This document shows, one piece after another, positions 1-8,807 of a stretch of DNA of 64,000 bases (position 1 is the first letter of the stretch; every line of letters begins with the position of its first letter). The notes under the pieces were generated by a model. It saw only the letters and a program-made list of their open reading frames with translations, was not told the origin of the DNA and did not search any database. The position numbers and the translations under genes were made by a program. This DNA comes from Clostridium peptidivorans (lineage in GTDB: Bacteria; Bacillota; Clostridia; Clostridiales; Clostridiaceae). The stretch lies in assembly GCF_900205925.1 (NCBI RefSeq), contig NZ_OAOD01000002.1:186001-250000 (forward strand), read 5' to 3'.

Positions 1-523
1 GCGCTTCCTGCCTTGCATTAAAATTTGATGCTATAACACGTTCATATCCATTTTCAGTTTCCTTAACCATATTGAAATAAGGATTTCTTCTTGAATCAGT
101 TACCGAAAAAACTACATCCGCATTAGTCTCTAACTTTCTTTTTATAAGATTACTAACATCCGTTGCAGTCCTCAATGGTGACGTTATATCTAAATCAATA
201 ACCATATCATAATTAATTAGCTTTCTTTTTTTCATAATATCTAAGCAATTTAAAATAACCGCAACCTTTGGTGTATTATCTAATCCAAGTGATGAATTTC
301 TTTGAATTATGTCTACTTGAAAATTTAGTCTTTCCTTAAACATTTTTATAAGTTCATCGCTATCAGTATTTAATACAATATCACAGTAAACATCAGGATT
401 TTTCTTTTTATATAAATTAATTGCTGAGACTGTATAAAATGCCAATGGATAACTTAAAAACTCTTTTAAATTTTTATTCTTAATTCCTTTGGAGCCAGCC
501 CTACCACAAATTGTAAAAAGCAT
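1..523 (-). CDS. legF: CMP-nonulosonate (legionaminate) cytidylyltransferase, C-terminus cut by window edge
   Basis: Activates a nonulosonic acid with CTP to the CMP-sugar used by a glycosyltransferase (NeuA/LegF/PseF family). About 174 codons are visible from an ATG at 521-523. The N-terminus reads MLFTICGRAGSKGIKNKN, the family nucleotide-binding signature, and the visible part ends in FNARQEA, typical of the middle of these enzymes. Conserved acidic segments (VIDLDITSPLR) are present. An AAGGAGGGG ribosome site lies inside the end of the preceding gene, only 8 bp away, so it is co-transcribed with the upstream Leg genes. Choosing LegF over NeuA or PseF rests on the neighbours (LegG, LegI), not on this sequence alone. 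Confidence 0.88.
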   Translation of the reverse strand, partial: MLFTICGRAGSKGIKNKNLKEFLSYPLAFYTVSAINLYKKKNPDVYCDIVLNTDSDELIKMFKERLNFQVDIIQRNSSLGLDNTPKVAVILNCLDIMKKRKLINYDMVIDLDITSPLRTATDVSNLIKRKLETNADVVFSVTDSRRNPYFNMVKETENGYERVIASNFNARQEA

Positions 524-531
524 GTTCAATT

Positions 532-1479
532 TTATTTCCCCTCCTTGGCTATTTGAAGAGTTCTAAGAGCCGTTAGGATATCATTGTCATTAATAACTTT
601 ACCCTCTATAATATCAAAAAAATGCTCTATTTCTTTACATTGAAAATCATTTCTTTGCTCTTTAAATGATATCACTTTTCCACTCTTTAAATATCTTATT
701 TCGCTATTAGCAATATCTCCAACTATTGTATCTTCATCTGTAAACACTTGAATTTCCCTTATTGTTTTACGGCCAAAATAATCTAAATGAACTTCTACAG
801 CTTTATCGCTATACTTTGCTATATACAAAGATAAATCATCGCTATCAATTCTCAAGTTGGAAAATGTGCCTCTTATATTCAATATATTCTCTGGGTTCCC
901 AAATAAATAGCAAATATAATCCCATTCATGAATTAAATCAATAGAAACGCCTCCACCTTGATTCTTATGTGCACTATATGTATTACGATAATCTTTATTT
1001 GGCCTCCATTCCGGAAGAAAACTAGAACAAATACTCCTAGCACAATATATATTATTTAAATCAATTTGGTGCTTAAAATATTGAATTACATTAGTGTATC
1101 TTAATGGGCAGGCTACATAATATATACTATCATCTTTTAAATGTAATGTATCTATTGAGACATTTGTTATATCAAATACAGGCTTTTCAATAAACATATG
1201 CTTTGTCTTTGTAACAAATTGTCTTATAGTTTCAAAATGTAAATTTGTAGGATTTGTAACAAAGATAATATCATAGTCGTTTGGAACAGACTCATATGAA
1301 TAAAATACATGACTGATATGCTTAGCTATTTCTTCTTCTATTTCTTTACTTTTACCGCTTCTTATCAAGTCAATCATATATTCCTTGTTTCTTTCCTTTA
1401 GAACAGTTACAACATTTTTTAAATGTCGAGTACCAATTGAACCAAGACCAATTATACCTATTTTATATGTATTTTTCAT
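532..1479 (-). CDS. Gfo/Idh/MocA-family oxidoreductase
   Basis: NAD(P)-dependent sugar oxidoreductase of 315 aa with the classic two-domain plan. An N-terminal Rossmann fold opens with IIGLGSIGTRHLKN, and the EKP signature (MFIEKPVFD) sits near residue 98. The C-terminal half is the mixed sheet domain. The start is an ATG behind GAGGCTTAAT. It is one base pair from the gene before it and 8 bp from legF, so it belongs to the nonulosonate operon. Such enzymes oxidise or reduce a nucleotide sugar or a tailoring group; the substrate cannot be read from sequence. Two adjacent members suggest a modified legionaminic acid rather than plain Leg5,7Ac2, which is an inference. Confidence 0.85.
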   Translation of the reverse strand: MKNTYKIGIIGLGSIGTRHLKNVVTVLKERNKEYMIDLIRSGKSKEIEEEIAKHISHVFYSYESVPNDYDIIFVTNPTNLHFETIRQFVTKTKHMFIEKPVFDITNVSIDTLHLKDDSIYYVACPLRYTNVIQYFKHQIDLNNIYCARSICSSFLPEWRPNKDYRNTYSAHKNQGGGVSIDLIHEWDYICYLFGNPENILNIRGTFSNLRIDSDDLSLYIAKYSDKAVEVHLDYFGRKTIREIQVFTDEDTIVGDIANSEIRYLKSGKVISFKEQRNDFQCKEIEHFFDIIEGKVINDNDILTALRTLQIAKEGK

Positions 1480-1480
1480 A

Positions 1481-2458
1481 TTAAGCCTCTATTTCATCTA
1501 TAATTTTTAAAATATCCTTATCCTTTTCAAAACTATATGCAGGTATTTTCCCTTCAGTCACCGCTTCAAAAAATGAAATTACTTCATTTAAATATGCATT
1601 TTCAACCACAAAGCTACTATAATTGTTAAGCTGATCTATCTCTTCATATAACTTAATATTAACATCTTTTTTAGCTTCAAAATCATATACATATAATCCT
1701 GTTGGAGAACCGTTCCACTGAAGATAAAGCTTTTCTCCATATACCTCCAAGTTTCTAACGGCTTTTCTTGATACCACATCCACAGCCAAAGTACCTTTAT
1801 GTCCATTCTTATGTTGAATAAGTAATAAATAATTATCATTAAAGTCAATATCTAAATTGCTCATCTTACTCTTAATTGCATCAATCTTAATGATATCTCC
1901 AAATACGTCTATCAACCAGGGGAGCTCAATAGCAAAAATTTCTCTACAACCATTTGAACGTTTATTGCCAACAAAAAAATCTTTATAATTTTCCCAAGGA
2001 TGCCAATCTGGTAGATATTGACCAATATGGTATGTATAATTAATAGTAGAATCTATCTGTTGTGATAAAGTCCTAATTTTCTTAATTTCTTCCCTATATA
2101 AAAATGTGGAAGACAAAAATAGCATCAATCCCTTTTGTCTAGCAAGAAGAATGTTTTCATCATACCCATCATCTACTAAATTTAATTCTGTAAATACATG
2201 TAATCCATAATTCAAACATTGTGTAATAATCTTACTATGTGATAGTGGTGATGTACACACAAAAGCACAATCAATATGGATTGTATCTACTGCCTCACTT
2301 AAACTGCTAAAAGTCTCTATTCCATATTCATCTTCACAAGCTTTTCTTCGTTCTTCGTTAGTATCTACTCCAACTATTTGAATAGTATCTCTATATTTAT
2401 GAATCAAACGAATTCTTCTTTTTCCCATAGATCCTAATCCAATTACTACAACTCTCAC
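1481..2458 (-). CDS. Gfo/Idh/MocA-like protein lacking the EKP motif
   Basis: 325 aa, GTG start behind GAGGTGAAGTAA. The N-terminus VVVIGLGSMGKRRIRLI is a Rossmann dinucleotide-binding motif and the C-terminal domain has the family length. At the position of the catalytic/cofactor EKP signature the sequence reads HVFTELNLVDD, so the conserved Lys-Pro is absent. It may therefore be a divergent dehydrogenase, or it may bind cofactor without standard catalysis. It sits directly after legG (1 bp) and before a canonical Gfo/Idh gene, so the two may act together or as a heteromer on the nonulosonate precursor. The function is not known from sequence. Confidence 0.78.
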   Translation of the reverse strand: MRVVVIGLGSMGKRRIRLIHKYRDTIQIVGVDTNEERRKACEDEYGIETFSSLSEAVDTIHIDCAFVCTSPLSHSKIITQCLNYGLHVFTELNLVDDGYDENILLARQKGLMLFLSSTFLYREEIKKIRTLSQQIDSTINYTYHIGQYLPDWHPWENYKDFFVGNKRSNGCREIFAIELPWLIDVFGDIIKIDAIKSKMSNLDIDFNDNYLLLIQHKNGHKGTLAVDVVSRKAVRNLEVYGEKLYLQWNGSPTGLYVYDFEAKKDVNIKLYEEIDQLNNYSSFVVENAYLNEVISFFEAVTEGKIPAYSFEKDKDILKIIDEIEA

Positions 2459-3625
2459 TTACTTCACCTCACAGTCATAAAACTTCTTTTTTAAATTTAT
2501 CTTATCATTCAACCAAAAACTTTTTATAGCATCAACTATTTTCTCCGATGTATTTCCATCACCATAAGGATTAATAGCATTATATGCTTTATCCTTAAAT
2601 TCTTTAGTTAATGCTAAAGTGATAGCTTCATCAATTTTATCCTTAATAGGTTCACAATTAATAACACTATCCGCTTGTACTCTTCCTTTTTGTCTATCTC
2701 CGATATTAATAGTTGGAACCCCAAAGCTTGGAGCTTCTACTAAACCACTTGATGAATTTCCAATAACCATTGAACTATATTTTAAAGCACTTAGATACCT
2801 CACCATACCTAATGAAGTAAAGGCTACTGCATTATCATTCTCTATAACAAATTTATCAAGCAACTGATTTATAACACGCCCGTTAGCATCAGCATTTGCT
2901 TTGCTAAATATAAATTTCATATTTTTGTGATTTTTACAAGCATCAAGTAAAGCCTGAAATTGCTCAGCTGAATTATTATCTTCTAAAGTTACTGGATGAA
3001 AAGTAATTACAGCATATGGCCTATCTAGCTTGAAACTAATAGATGTTTCTAATTCCGTTTTACTCATCAACTTCTCATTTAAAATATTTTCTATTCCAAT
3101 TGCACCTACAGAAAACACTCTATTAGGCTGTTCACCAAGTTGAATAACACGACGACGATATTCTTCAGTACTGGTGAAATGCAAATAACTTAGTTTAGTA
3201 ATAGCATGTCTAATAGATTCATCCACTGCACCTTCCGTCGTTTCTCCACCATAAAGATGTGCAATAGGTATCCTCTGGTTCATAGCCGAACAGCAAACTG
3301 CCAAAGTTTCATATCTATCCCCAAGAACCAGGAGCATGTCAGGACTTAATTTGCTAAAATAGTCTGCAAAACTTATCATAGCTAATCCCATAGACTTAGA
3401 AATTGCTGAAGGGGTATCTGCACTTAAAAGAATTTCTATTTTTTCATCAATTTCAATTCCATCTTGTTCAATTTCTTTATATGTTAATCCAAATTCCGGT
3501 GATAAATGTGCACCTGTTACTACTACACGCACATCAAAACTTGAAATCTCTTTCAACTTTTTTATAATTGGTTTTAAAAGTCCATATTCCGCTCTTGTAG
3601 CTGTTAATATACTTATCTTTTTCAT
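2459..3625 (-). CDS. legG: UDP/GDP-sugar 2-epimerase (hydrolysing), LegG/NeuC family
   Basis: Removes the nucleotide and inverts C2 of the diacetamido sugar, giving the 6-carbon substrate for the nonulosonate synthase. 388 aa, the usual family length, with MKKISILTATRAEYGLLKPI at the start. LLVLGDRYETLA carries the catalytic Asp/Arg region, followed by YGGETTEGAVDESIRHAITK and the C-terminal GNSSSGLVEAPSFGVPTINIG. These are hallmarks of hydrolysing 2-epimerases. The start overlaps the legI stop by 4 bp (ATGA), indicating translational coupling. NeuC (sialic acid) is the alternative, but adjacent dehydratase and aminotransferase genes favour LegG. Confidence 0.9.
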   Translation of the reverse strand: MKKISILTATRAEYGLLKPIIKKLKEISSFDVRVVVTGAHLSPEFGLTYKEIEQDGIEIDEKIEILLSADTPSAISKSMGLAMISFADYFSKLSPDMLLVLGDRYETLAVCCSAMNQRIPIAHLYGGETTEGAVDESIRHAITKLSYLHFTSTEEYRRRVIQLGEQPNRVFSVGAIGIENILNEKLMSKTELETSISFKLDRPYAVITFHPVTLEDNNSAEQFQALLDACKNHKNMKFIFSKANADANGRVINQLLDKFVIENDNAVAFTSLGMVRYLSALKYSSMVIGNSSSGLVEAPSFGVPTINIGDRQKGRVQADSVINCEPIKDKIDEAITLALTKEFKDKAYNAINPYGDGNTSEKIVDAIKSFWLNDKINLKKKFYDCEVK

Positions 3626-4617
3626 ATTTCAATCAACTCGTCTTCTTCAAAATCTTTTATTGCAGTCTTTCCTATAATATCAAACCACCTCATAGGACTT
3701 ATTCCATTGCCTGGTCTTTTTGTAATTATATTATCTTCACTAAGAATTTCACCTTTTTTTATATTACATTTAGCTACTATACTTTTCCTTGCAATATTTA
3801 TATTTTTTCTTTCTGATGGAGATGGTATTTTTTTACCATTCCCCATAGCTTTTTCAATATTTCTTATAGCATTTACCATAGTTTTTAATTCATTAGGTTC
3901 TAAGCTTGATTTATGATCAGGCCCTTCCATATTTCTATCCAGTGTAAAGTGCTTTTCTATTACTGTAGCTCCCATAGCCACTGCAGCAATAGTAACCTCT
4001 GTACCCTTAGTATGATCAGAATATCCTACCATTACGTTAAACTTTTCTTTTAATGTATTCATCGCTTTTAAATTAACTTCCTCATATGGCGCAGGATACT
4101 CAGTGGTACAGTGAAGTAATATTATATCCTGACATCCATTAGTTCTTAGTATATTAATGGCTTCTTCTACTTCTTCTACAGTACTCATACCAGTTGACAA
4201 AATAACCGGTTTATGAGTTTTTGCTATTTCAATTAAATATGGCAGATTTGTTATTTCACCAGATGGAATTTTCCATATCCTCATTCCTAAGCCATTTAAA
4301 AAATTAATACTATCGAGATCAAAGGCAGTAGAAAAAAATTCGATTTCTTTTAAATCACAATACTTCTTTAATTCTTTAAAGTCATCAAATGATAATTCAA
4401 GTTTTTTTAACATATCTAATTGACTTTCACCTAACTTTGTATATTGTTTTTGATATTGAGCTTTACTGGCATTCTTAGATACAATATTTTTTGATATAAA
4501 TGTTTGAAACTTAATACAATTAGCCCCAGCCTCTTTAGCCTTATCAATCATTAATTTAGCAAGCTCCAAATTTCCATTATGATTTACACCAGCCTCTGCA
4601 ATTATATATGTACTCAT
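3622..4617 (-). CDS. legI: N-acetylneuraminate/legionaminate synthase
   Basis: Condenses phosphoenolpyruvate with the 6-carbon diacetamido sugar to make the 9-carbon acid (NeuB/LegI family). 331 aa. The TIM-barrel domain begins YIIAEAGVNHNGNLELAK and contains KFQTF, SGEITNLP, HCTTEYPAP, GYSDHT and the metal-binding EKHFTLD. The C-terminal SAF/antifreeze-like domain spans about residues 275-331 (RKSIVAKCNIKKGE...). It overlaps legH upstream and legG downstream by 4 bp each, so LegH-LegI-LegG are made as a coupled set. Assignment to the family is firm; legionaminate over sialate or pseudaminate comes from context. Confidence 0.93.
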   Translation of the reverse strand: MSTYIIAEAGVNHNGNLELAKLMIDKAKEAGANCIKFQTFISKNIVSKNASKAQYQKQYTKLGESQLDMLKKLELSFDDFKELKKYCDLKEIEFFSTAFDLDSINFLNGLGMRIWKIPSGEITNLPYLIEIAKTHKPVILSTGMSTVEEVEEAINILRTNGCQDIILLHCTTEYPAPYEEVNLKAMNTLKEKFNVMVGYSDHTKGTEVTIAAVAMGATVIEKHFTLDRNMEGPDHKSSLEPNELKTMVNAIRNIEKAMGNGKKIPSPSERKNINIARKSIVAKCNIKKGEILSEDNIITKRPGNGISPMRWFDIIGKTAIKDFEEDELIEI

Positions 4618-5264
4618 AATATTGTTACCTCCCTACATGGGTTTCCATATGCAACAACATTTTCAGGTACATTCTTTAATACTACACTGCCCATTCCTAT
4701 CAATGTCTTTGACCCAATTTGTACTTGTTGTTTTATTACACTTCTAGCACCAATATGAGTATTAGCACCAATTTGTACGCCTCCACACAGAACACTTCCT
4801 GGAGAAATATGTGAAAACTCACCAACAATACAATCATGTTCTATTATAGAACCCGTATTAATAATTGCACCTTTCTCAATATAGCTGCCAACATTAACAA
4901 TAACATTTTTTCCAATATAAATCCCTTCTGCTAAAACTGCATGTTCACTGATAATGGCAGTAGAATCTACAATATTAGGTATTTGGAAACCAATGTGTTT
5001 AAGTTTTTTAAAAAGCTTAACTCGAGTATTAGGATTCCCTATACTTCCAACTGTAACAAAAGCATAAGTATACCCTTCTTTGTATAACTTAAGTAAATCA
5101 TCGTCACATCCAATGATAGAAGTACCCAAAATAGCTTTACCGATATTTTCCTTCTTATCAATTATAGCAACTTCAGTGTATAATTTTTCACTAACTAAAC
5201 TATCTAATACTGATTTACAATGCCCCCCTCCTCCAAGTAGAAGAAGTTTTCTATCTATCATCAT
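4614..5264 (-). CDS. legH: PglD/LegH-type sugar O/N-acetyltransferase (left-handed beta helix)
   Basis: Acetylates the 4-amino group of the UDP/GDP-diaminosugar intermediate. 216 aa: an N-terminal Rossmann-like substrate-binding part (LLLLGGGGHCKSVLDSL) followed by hexapeptide repeats from about residue 95 to the end. It includes IEHDCIVGEFSHISPG, where a His is the expected catalytic base, and closes with the PENVVAYGNPCREV motif of the NeuD/PglD/LegH group. Start is the first of two adjacent ATGs. It is separated by 142 bp from the upstream amidotransferase gene; that gap holds only a 17-codon reading frame running into the start. Confidence 0.88.
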   Translation of the reverse strand: MMIDRKLLLLGGGGHCKSVLDSLVSEKLYTEVAIIDKKENIGKAILGTSIIGCDDDLLKLYKEGYTYAFVTVGSIGNPNTRVKLFKKLKHIGFQIPNIVDSTAIISEHAVLAEGIYIGKNVIVNVGSYIEKGAIINTGSIIEHDCIVGEFSHISPGSVLCGGVQIGANTHIGARSVIKQQVQIGSKTLIGMGSVVLKNVPENVVAYGNPCREVTIL

Positions 5265-5406
5265 ATAATCTTTGCCTCATTTCTTCTATCTATTTCATCA
5301 AATTCAAGCTGCATTAGGCTAATTAAAGTATTGTGTATAAATTAGTCAAATTAACTTAGGAACATTAATAGGTATATATAAATTTACTCACTTTTCAATC
5401 ACATTC

Positions 5407-6525
5407 TTATTTTTCATTCCATATAGGATTCTTTAATACCCACTCTCCATAAGAATTTTTTTCAAAAAGTTCTCTGTTGTAAAAATTATCAATTATTTTC
5501 CAAAATTCAGATTCAGAATATCCCGCAAATTCTATGAAATCTTGTATACATTTAGGATCTAATTTACTATCATGCTCTTTAATAAGTTGAATGGCTTCAT
5601 CCCTTTTTAATAAGCCATACCTTACGAAACGTGCTGCATAATCAGTAGCAGATGCATGGCCAAATTTAGGATACTTTAACCATGAATGCAATAAATATGT
5701 CCTAGTATCAATCTGATCAAAGTTCTCTATATGATGAGTTCTATTCCACTCATGTGTTAAATCATGGAATCCTCTTGATTTAGCAAATTGATAGTTTTTA
5801 TAACTATTCCAAGGAAGAAAATAAGAAACATACATTGGATCCAACTTATTTAATTCTTCTTTAGAAGGAGCTTTTGTCATATCTAAAGCTTGTTCAGTTA
5901 TCCCTTCAATTTGTAAAAGTTCATTAATATCTATATCTGATGCTACTCCATTATTAATTTGATTTCTTGCTGAATAAGTTTCCTTATAATCTAAGCCACC
6001 ATATTCATAACTAACATTTTCTCCATAAACTAAAAGAGGAGTATTAAATTTCAAAGCCATCTGCATAGGAAATGTATATATCAATCTATCAATAAACCAT
6101 GTAGGTTTACCATATTTCTCAAATGTATACCTCATTAATTTTTTTTGTGTTTTAATATCAGGCTTTAAGCTAATAATATTACATCCAAATTCTTCTGATA
6201 TATTTTTTATATTATGTTTACCAGCTTCAGTCATCTTAAAATTATCCTCTACACTAAAAAGTATAGGATTCATTTTCATAACTTCTTTCATAAGATAAAC
6301 TTGATAATGGCTATCCTTACCACCACTAACTGCTATTGCACAATCATATGAAGTTCCATTCATTCCTCTATATTTTTCACATAATTTTTCCAATTCTTTA
6401 TATCGTTGTTTCCAATCAATTTCTTTTCTATGTTCAAAAGACTGACATGCAGAACAGATTCCACCCTCATTAAATTTGATTCCTGGCCTAGTATTTGGCA
6501 TTCCACATTTTTTGCAGTATTTCAT
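5407..6525 (-). CDS. N-acetyl sugar amidotransferase (PseA/PtmG/WbpG family)
   Basis: 372 aa with a PP-loop ATP-pyrophosphatase motif (AVSGGKDSHYQ, about residue 64) after a Cys pair set, CKKCG...CSACQ, within the first 30 residues. The family converts an N-acetyl group to an acetamidino group, or adds nitrogen, on surface sugars; Campylobacter PseA and PtmG act on pseudaminic and legionaminic acids. WbpG-type partners HisH/HisF are not beside it here, so its ammonia source is unclear. RBS AGGAGAAATTTTATT precedes the ATG. Expected job: making an amidino or related 5- or 7-N derivative of the nonulosonate (inference). Confidence 0.85.
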   Translation of the reverse strand: MKYCKKCGMPNTRPGIKFNEGGICSACQSFEHRKEIDWKQRYKELEKLCEKYRGMNGTSYDCAIAVSGGKDSHYQVYLMKEVMKMNPILFSVEDNFKMTEAGKHNIKNISEEFGCNIISLKPDIKTQKKLMRYTFEKYGKPTWFIDRLIYTFPMQMALKFNTPLLVYGENVSYEYGGLDYKETYSARNQINNGVASDIDINELLQIEGITEQALDMTKAPSKEELNKLDPMYVSYFLPWNSYKNYQFAKSRGFHDLTHEWNRTHHIENFDQIDTRTYLLHSWLKYPKFGHASATDYAARFVRYGLLKRDEAIQLIKEHDSKLDPKCIQDFIEFAGYSESEFWKIIDNFYNRELFEKNSYGEWVLKNPIWNEK

Positions 6526-6542
6526 AATAAAATTTCTCCTAA

Positions 6543-7523
6543 CTATATATTATAAATATCTGTTTTATACCTATTTAAGTTATGTTTAAAAAACTCAATA
6601 GTTTGTTCTATTCCTTCTTCAAAAGTATATTGAGCTTTCCATTTTGTTAATTTTTTAATTTTTTCATTACATCCAAGTAATCTATTTACTTCACTTTTTG
6701 TTGGCCTTATTCTTTGATCCTCACATATAATCCTAGCATTAGGATTAATTTGTCTTATTAATTCTTCTGCAAGTTCACCTATTGATATCTCTTTTTGTGT
6801 TGCTATATTAATTTCCTCACCAATAGTTTTATCAGATTTCCCTATTTCAATAAAACCATTCGCTGTATCTATAACATAATTAAAATCTCTAGTTGGTGTC
6901 AAAGACCCAAGCTTAATTTCTTCCTGTCCAGCAAGCAATTGTGAAATAATAGTCGGAATTACCGCTCTAGCTGACTGACGTGGACCATAAGTATTAAATG
7001 GTCTAACTATAGTAATTGGCATATTAAAGCTTCTGTAAAAAGATTCTGCTAGCCTATCCGCCCCGATTTTAGTAGCAGAATATGGCGATTGTCCTTGATA
7101 AGGATGATTTTCATCTATCGGAACATATTTAGCTGTTCCATATACTTCTGATGTAGAAGTAACAAGAATTCGTTTAGTTTCTAAATCCCTTGCTGCTTGG
7201 AGTACATTCAATGTCCCCTTTATGTTTGTATCAACATATGCATCTGGGGAATGATAACTAAAAGGAATTGCTATTAGTGCTGCAAGATGATATATATCAT
7301 CTACTCCCTTTATTGCTTCTCTTACACCATTGGGATCCCTTATATCTCCGGTAAATACTTCAATTTCATTTAATATATCCTTAGGTAAGGTATCTAACCA
7401 TCCCCATGAATTAAATGAGTTATAAAAAACAAATGCTTTTACTTTGTTGCCATCTTTGATAAGTTGCTCAACTAAATGGCTACCGATGAATCCATCAGAA
7501 CCTGTAACTAATACTTTTGACAT
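6543..7523 (-). CDS. legB: NAD-dependent 4,6-dehydratase/epimerase (SDR), LegB-like
   Basis: First committed step of legionaminate synthesis: 4,6-dehydration of a nucleotide-GlcNAc. 326 aa extended SDR: TGSDGFIGSHLVEQL at the N-terminus (NAD binding), TSTSEVYGTA, catalytic SPYSATKIGADRL (Tyr-x3-Lys), and RPFNTYGPRQSARAVIP typical of dehydratases acting on nucleotide sugars. RBS AAAAGGAGGCTAAGTA precedes the ATG. It lies 38 bp after legC and 17 bp before the amidotransferase gene, in the same operon. A simple 4-epimerase is possible by sequence, but pairing with a DegT aminotransferase and LegG/I makes dehydratase more likely. Confidence 0.86.
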   Translation of the reverse strand: MSKVLVTGSDGFIGSHLVEQLIKDGNKVKAFVFYNSFNSWGWLDTLPKDILNEIEVFTGDIRDPNGVREAIKGVDDIYHLAALIAIPFSYHSPDAYVDTNIKGTLNVLQAARDLETKRILVTSTSEVYGTAKYVPIDENHPYQGQSPYSATKIGADRLAESFYRSFNMPITIVRPFNTYGPRQSARAVIPTIISQLLAGQEEIKLGSLTPTRDFNYVIDTANGFIEIGKSDKTIGEEINIATQKEISIGELAEELIRQINPNARIICEDQRIRPTKSEVNRLLGCNEKIKKLTKWKAQYTFEEGIEQTIEFFKHNLNRYKTDIYNI

Positions 7524-7561
7524 TACTTAGCCTCCTTTTAGCTGATTAATTTTGAAATAAT

Positions 7562-8659
7562 CTATTGCTGCTTTATGATTTTACAAATAGTTTCAATATC
7601 ATCTTCTCGTAATCCCAAGGAACTCGGAAGATTTATTCCTTTAAGAGCTAACTCATTAGTAATATTCATATCCCCACATCTACATTGTCTATAAGGGGGC
7701 ATTTCATGTACTGCCATAAAAAATGGTCTTGCCTGTATTCCATTTTCTTTTAGTTTAAATATAAGCTGATCTCTAGTAAAATGATAATCACTCTCCACTA
7801 AAATAGAATATAGCCAATAAACATTTCTTACATCTTCTTTTTCTGAAGGTAAAGTTATACCTCTTTCATCTTTCAACAAACTATTATATAACTTTGCATT
7901 TTCTCTTTTAATTTTTATATATTCTTCTACATTCTCCAGCTGAGCACAGCCCATAGCAGCAAGTAAATTAGGCATTCTAAAATTATATCCTATTTCTTCA
8001 TGATAAAAGCCACCATTTTCTAAAACTGTTTTTGTCTGAGTTGATAGATATTTTGCTTTTTCACCTAATTTTTCATCATCAGTTACAAGCATGCCACCAG
8101 CACCAGTGGTTATTAGTTTATTGCCGTTAAAAGAATAGCATCCTATATGCCCTATAGTACCAGCGGCTTTTCCTTTGTATAAAGAACCTAAGCTTTCAGT
8201 AGCATCTTCTATTACATAAAGGTTGTACTTTTTTGCTATTTGCATAATTTTATCCATATCTGCTGGATGACCATAAATATGCACAGGTAAAATTGCTTTT
8301 GTTTTCGGTGTTATTATTTCCTCTATTTTATCCGCATCCATTACCCAAGTATCCCTACAAACATCTACAAATACTGGTTCCGCTCCAACATATTTGATGG
8401 TATTCACTGGAGATATAAAAGTTAGTGAAGATACTATAACCTCATCACCAATTCCTATACCTAACGTTCTAAGAGCAAGTTCTAGTGCTGTAGTACCATT
8501 CATTGTAACTACTGCTTTTTTTGAATTCATATATTTTTGAAAATCATCTTCAAATTTATTTACATAAGCTCCTACAGAAGACACCCAATTTGTATCTAAA
8601 CAATCTTTTATGTATTTCCACTCATTTCCTCTAATTTCTGGTATGCATAAAGGTATCAT
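7562..8659 (-). CDS. legC: DegT/DnrJ/EryC1 PLP aminotransferase, LegC-like
   Basis: Transfers an amino group to C4 of the 4-keto sugar made by LegB. 365 aa. The N-terminus IPLCIPEIRGNEWKYIKDCL and the LegC-typical GTTALELALRTLGIG segment are visible; the PLP-binding lysine is in SFNGNKLITTGAGGM, preceded by the EDATESLGSLYKG aspartate. RBS TTGGAGTTGAGAAC precedes the ATG. The 148-bp leader up to the ptmE-like gene has a weak inverted repeat (TAACTA/TAGTTA) but no clear terminator, so it is probably in the same transcript. Confidence 0.89.
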   Translation of the reverse strand: MIPLCIPEIRGNEWKYIKDCLDTNWVSSVGAYVNKFEDDFQKYMNSKKAVVTMNGTTALELALRTLGIGIGDEVIVSSLTFISPVNTIKYVGAEPVFVDVCRDTWVMDADKIEEIITPKTKAILPVHIYGHPADMDKIMQIAKKYNLYVIEDATESLGSLYKGKAAGTIGHIGCYSFNGNKLITTGAGGMLVTDDEKLGEKAKYLSTQTKTVLENGGFYHEEIGYNFRMPNLLAAMGCAQLENVEEYIKIKRENAKLYNSLLKDERGITLPSEKEDVRNVYWLYSILVESDYHFTRDQLIFKLKENGIQARPFFMAVHEMPPYRQCRCGDMNITNELALKGINLPSSLGLREDDIETICKIIKQQ

Positions 8660-8807
8660 GTTCTCAACTCCAATTTGTTTTTTTATTTATTTTAAAGTGC
8701 ATATATTTAATCTCTTGCATAATATATATAGCAAAAACCTTTTCATTTAAATATTTAATATTAATAACTACGCATTACAATTATAGTTACTAATTATTAA
8801 TTTATAC

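Noticed and set aside
5261-5314. 17-codon frame before legH
   Set aside because: Too short, no Shine-Dalgarno, and it ends exactly at the legH start region, so it is more likely leader sequence than a gene.
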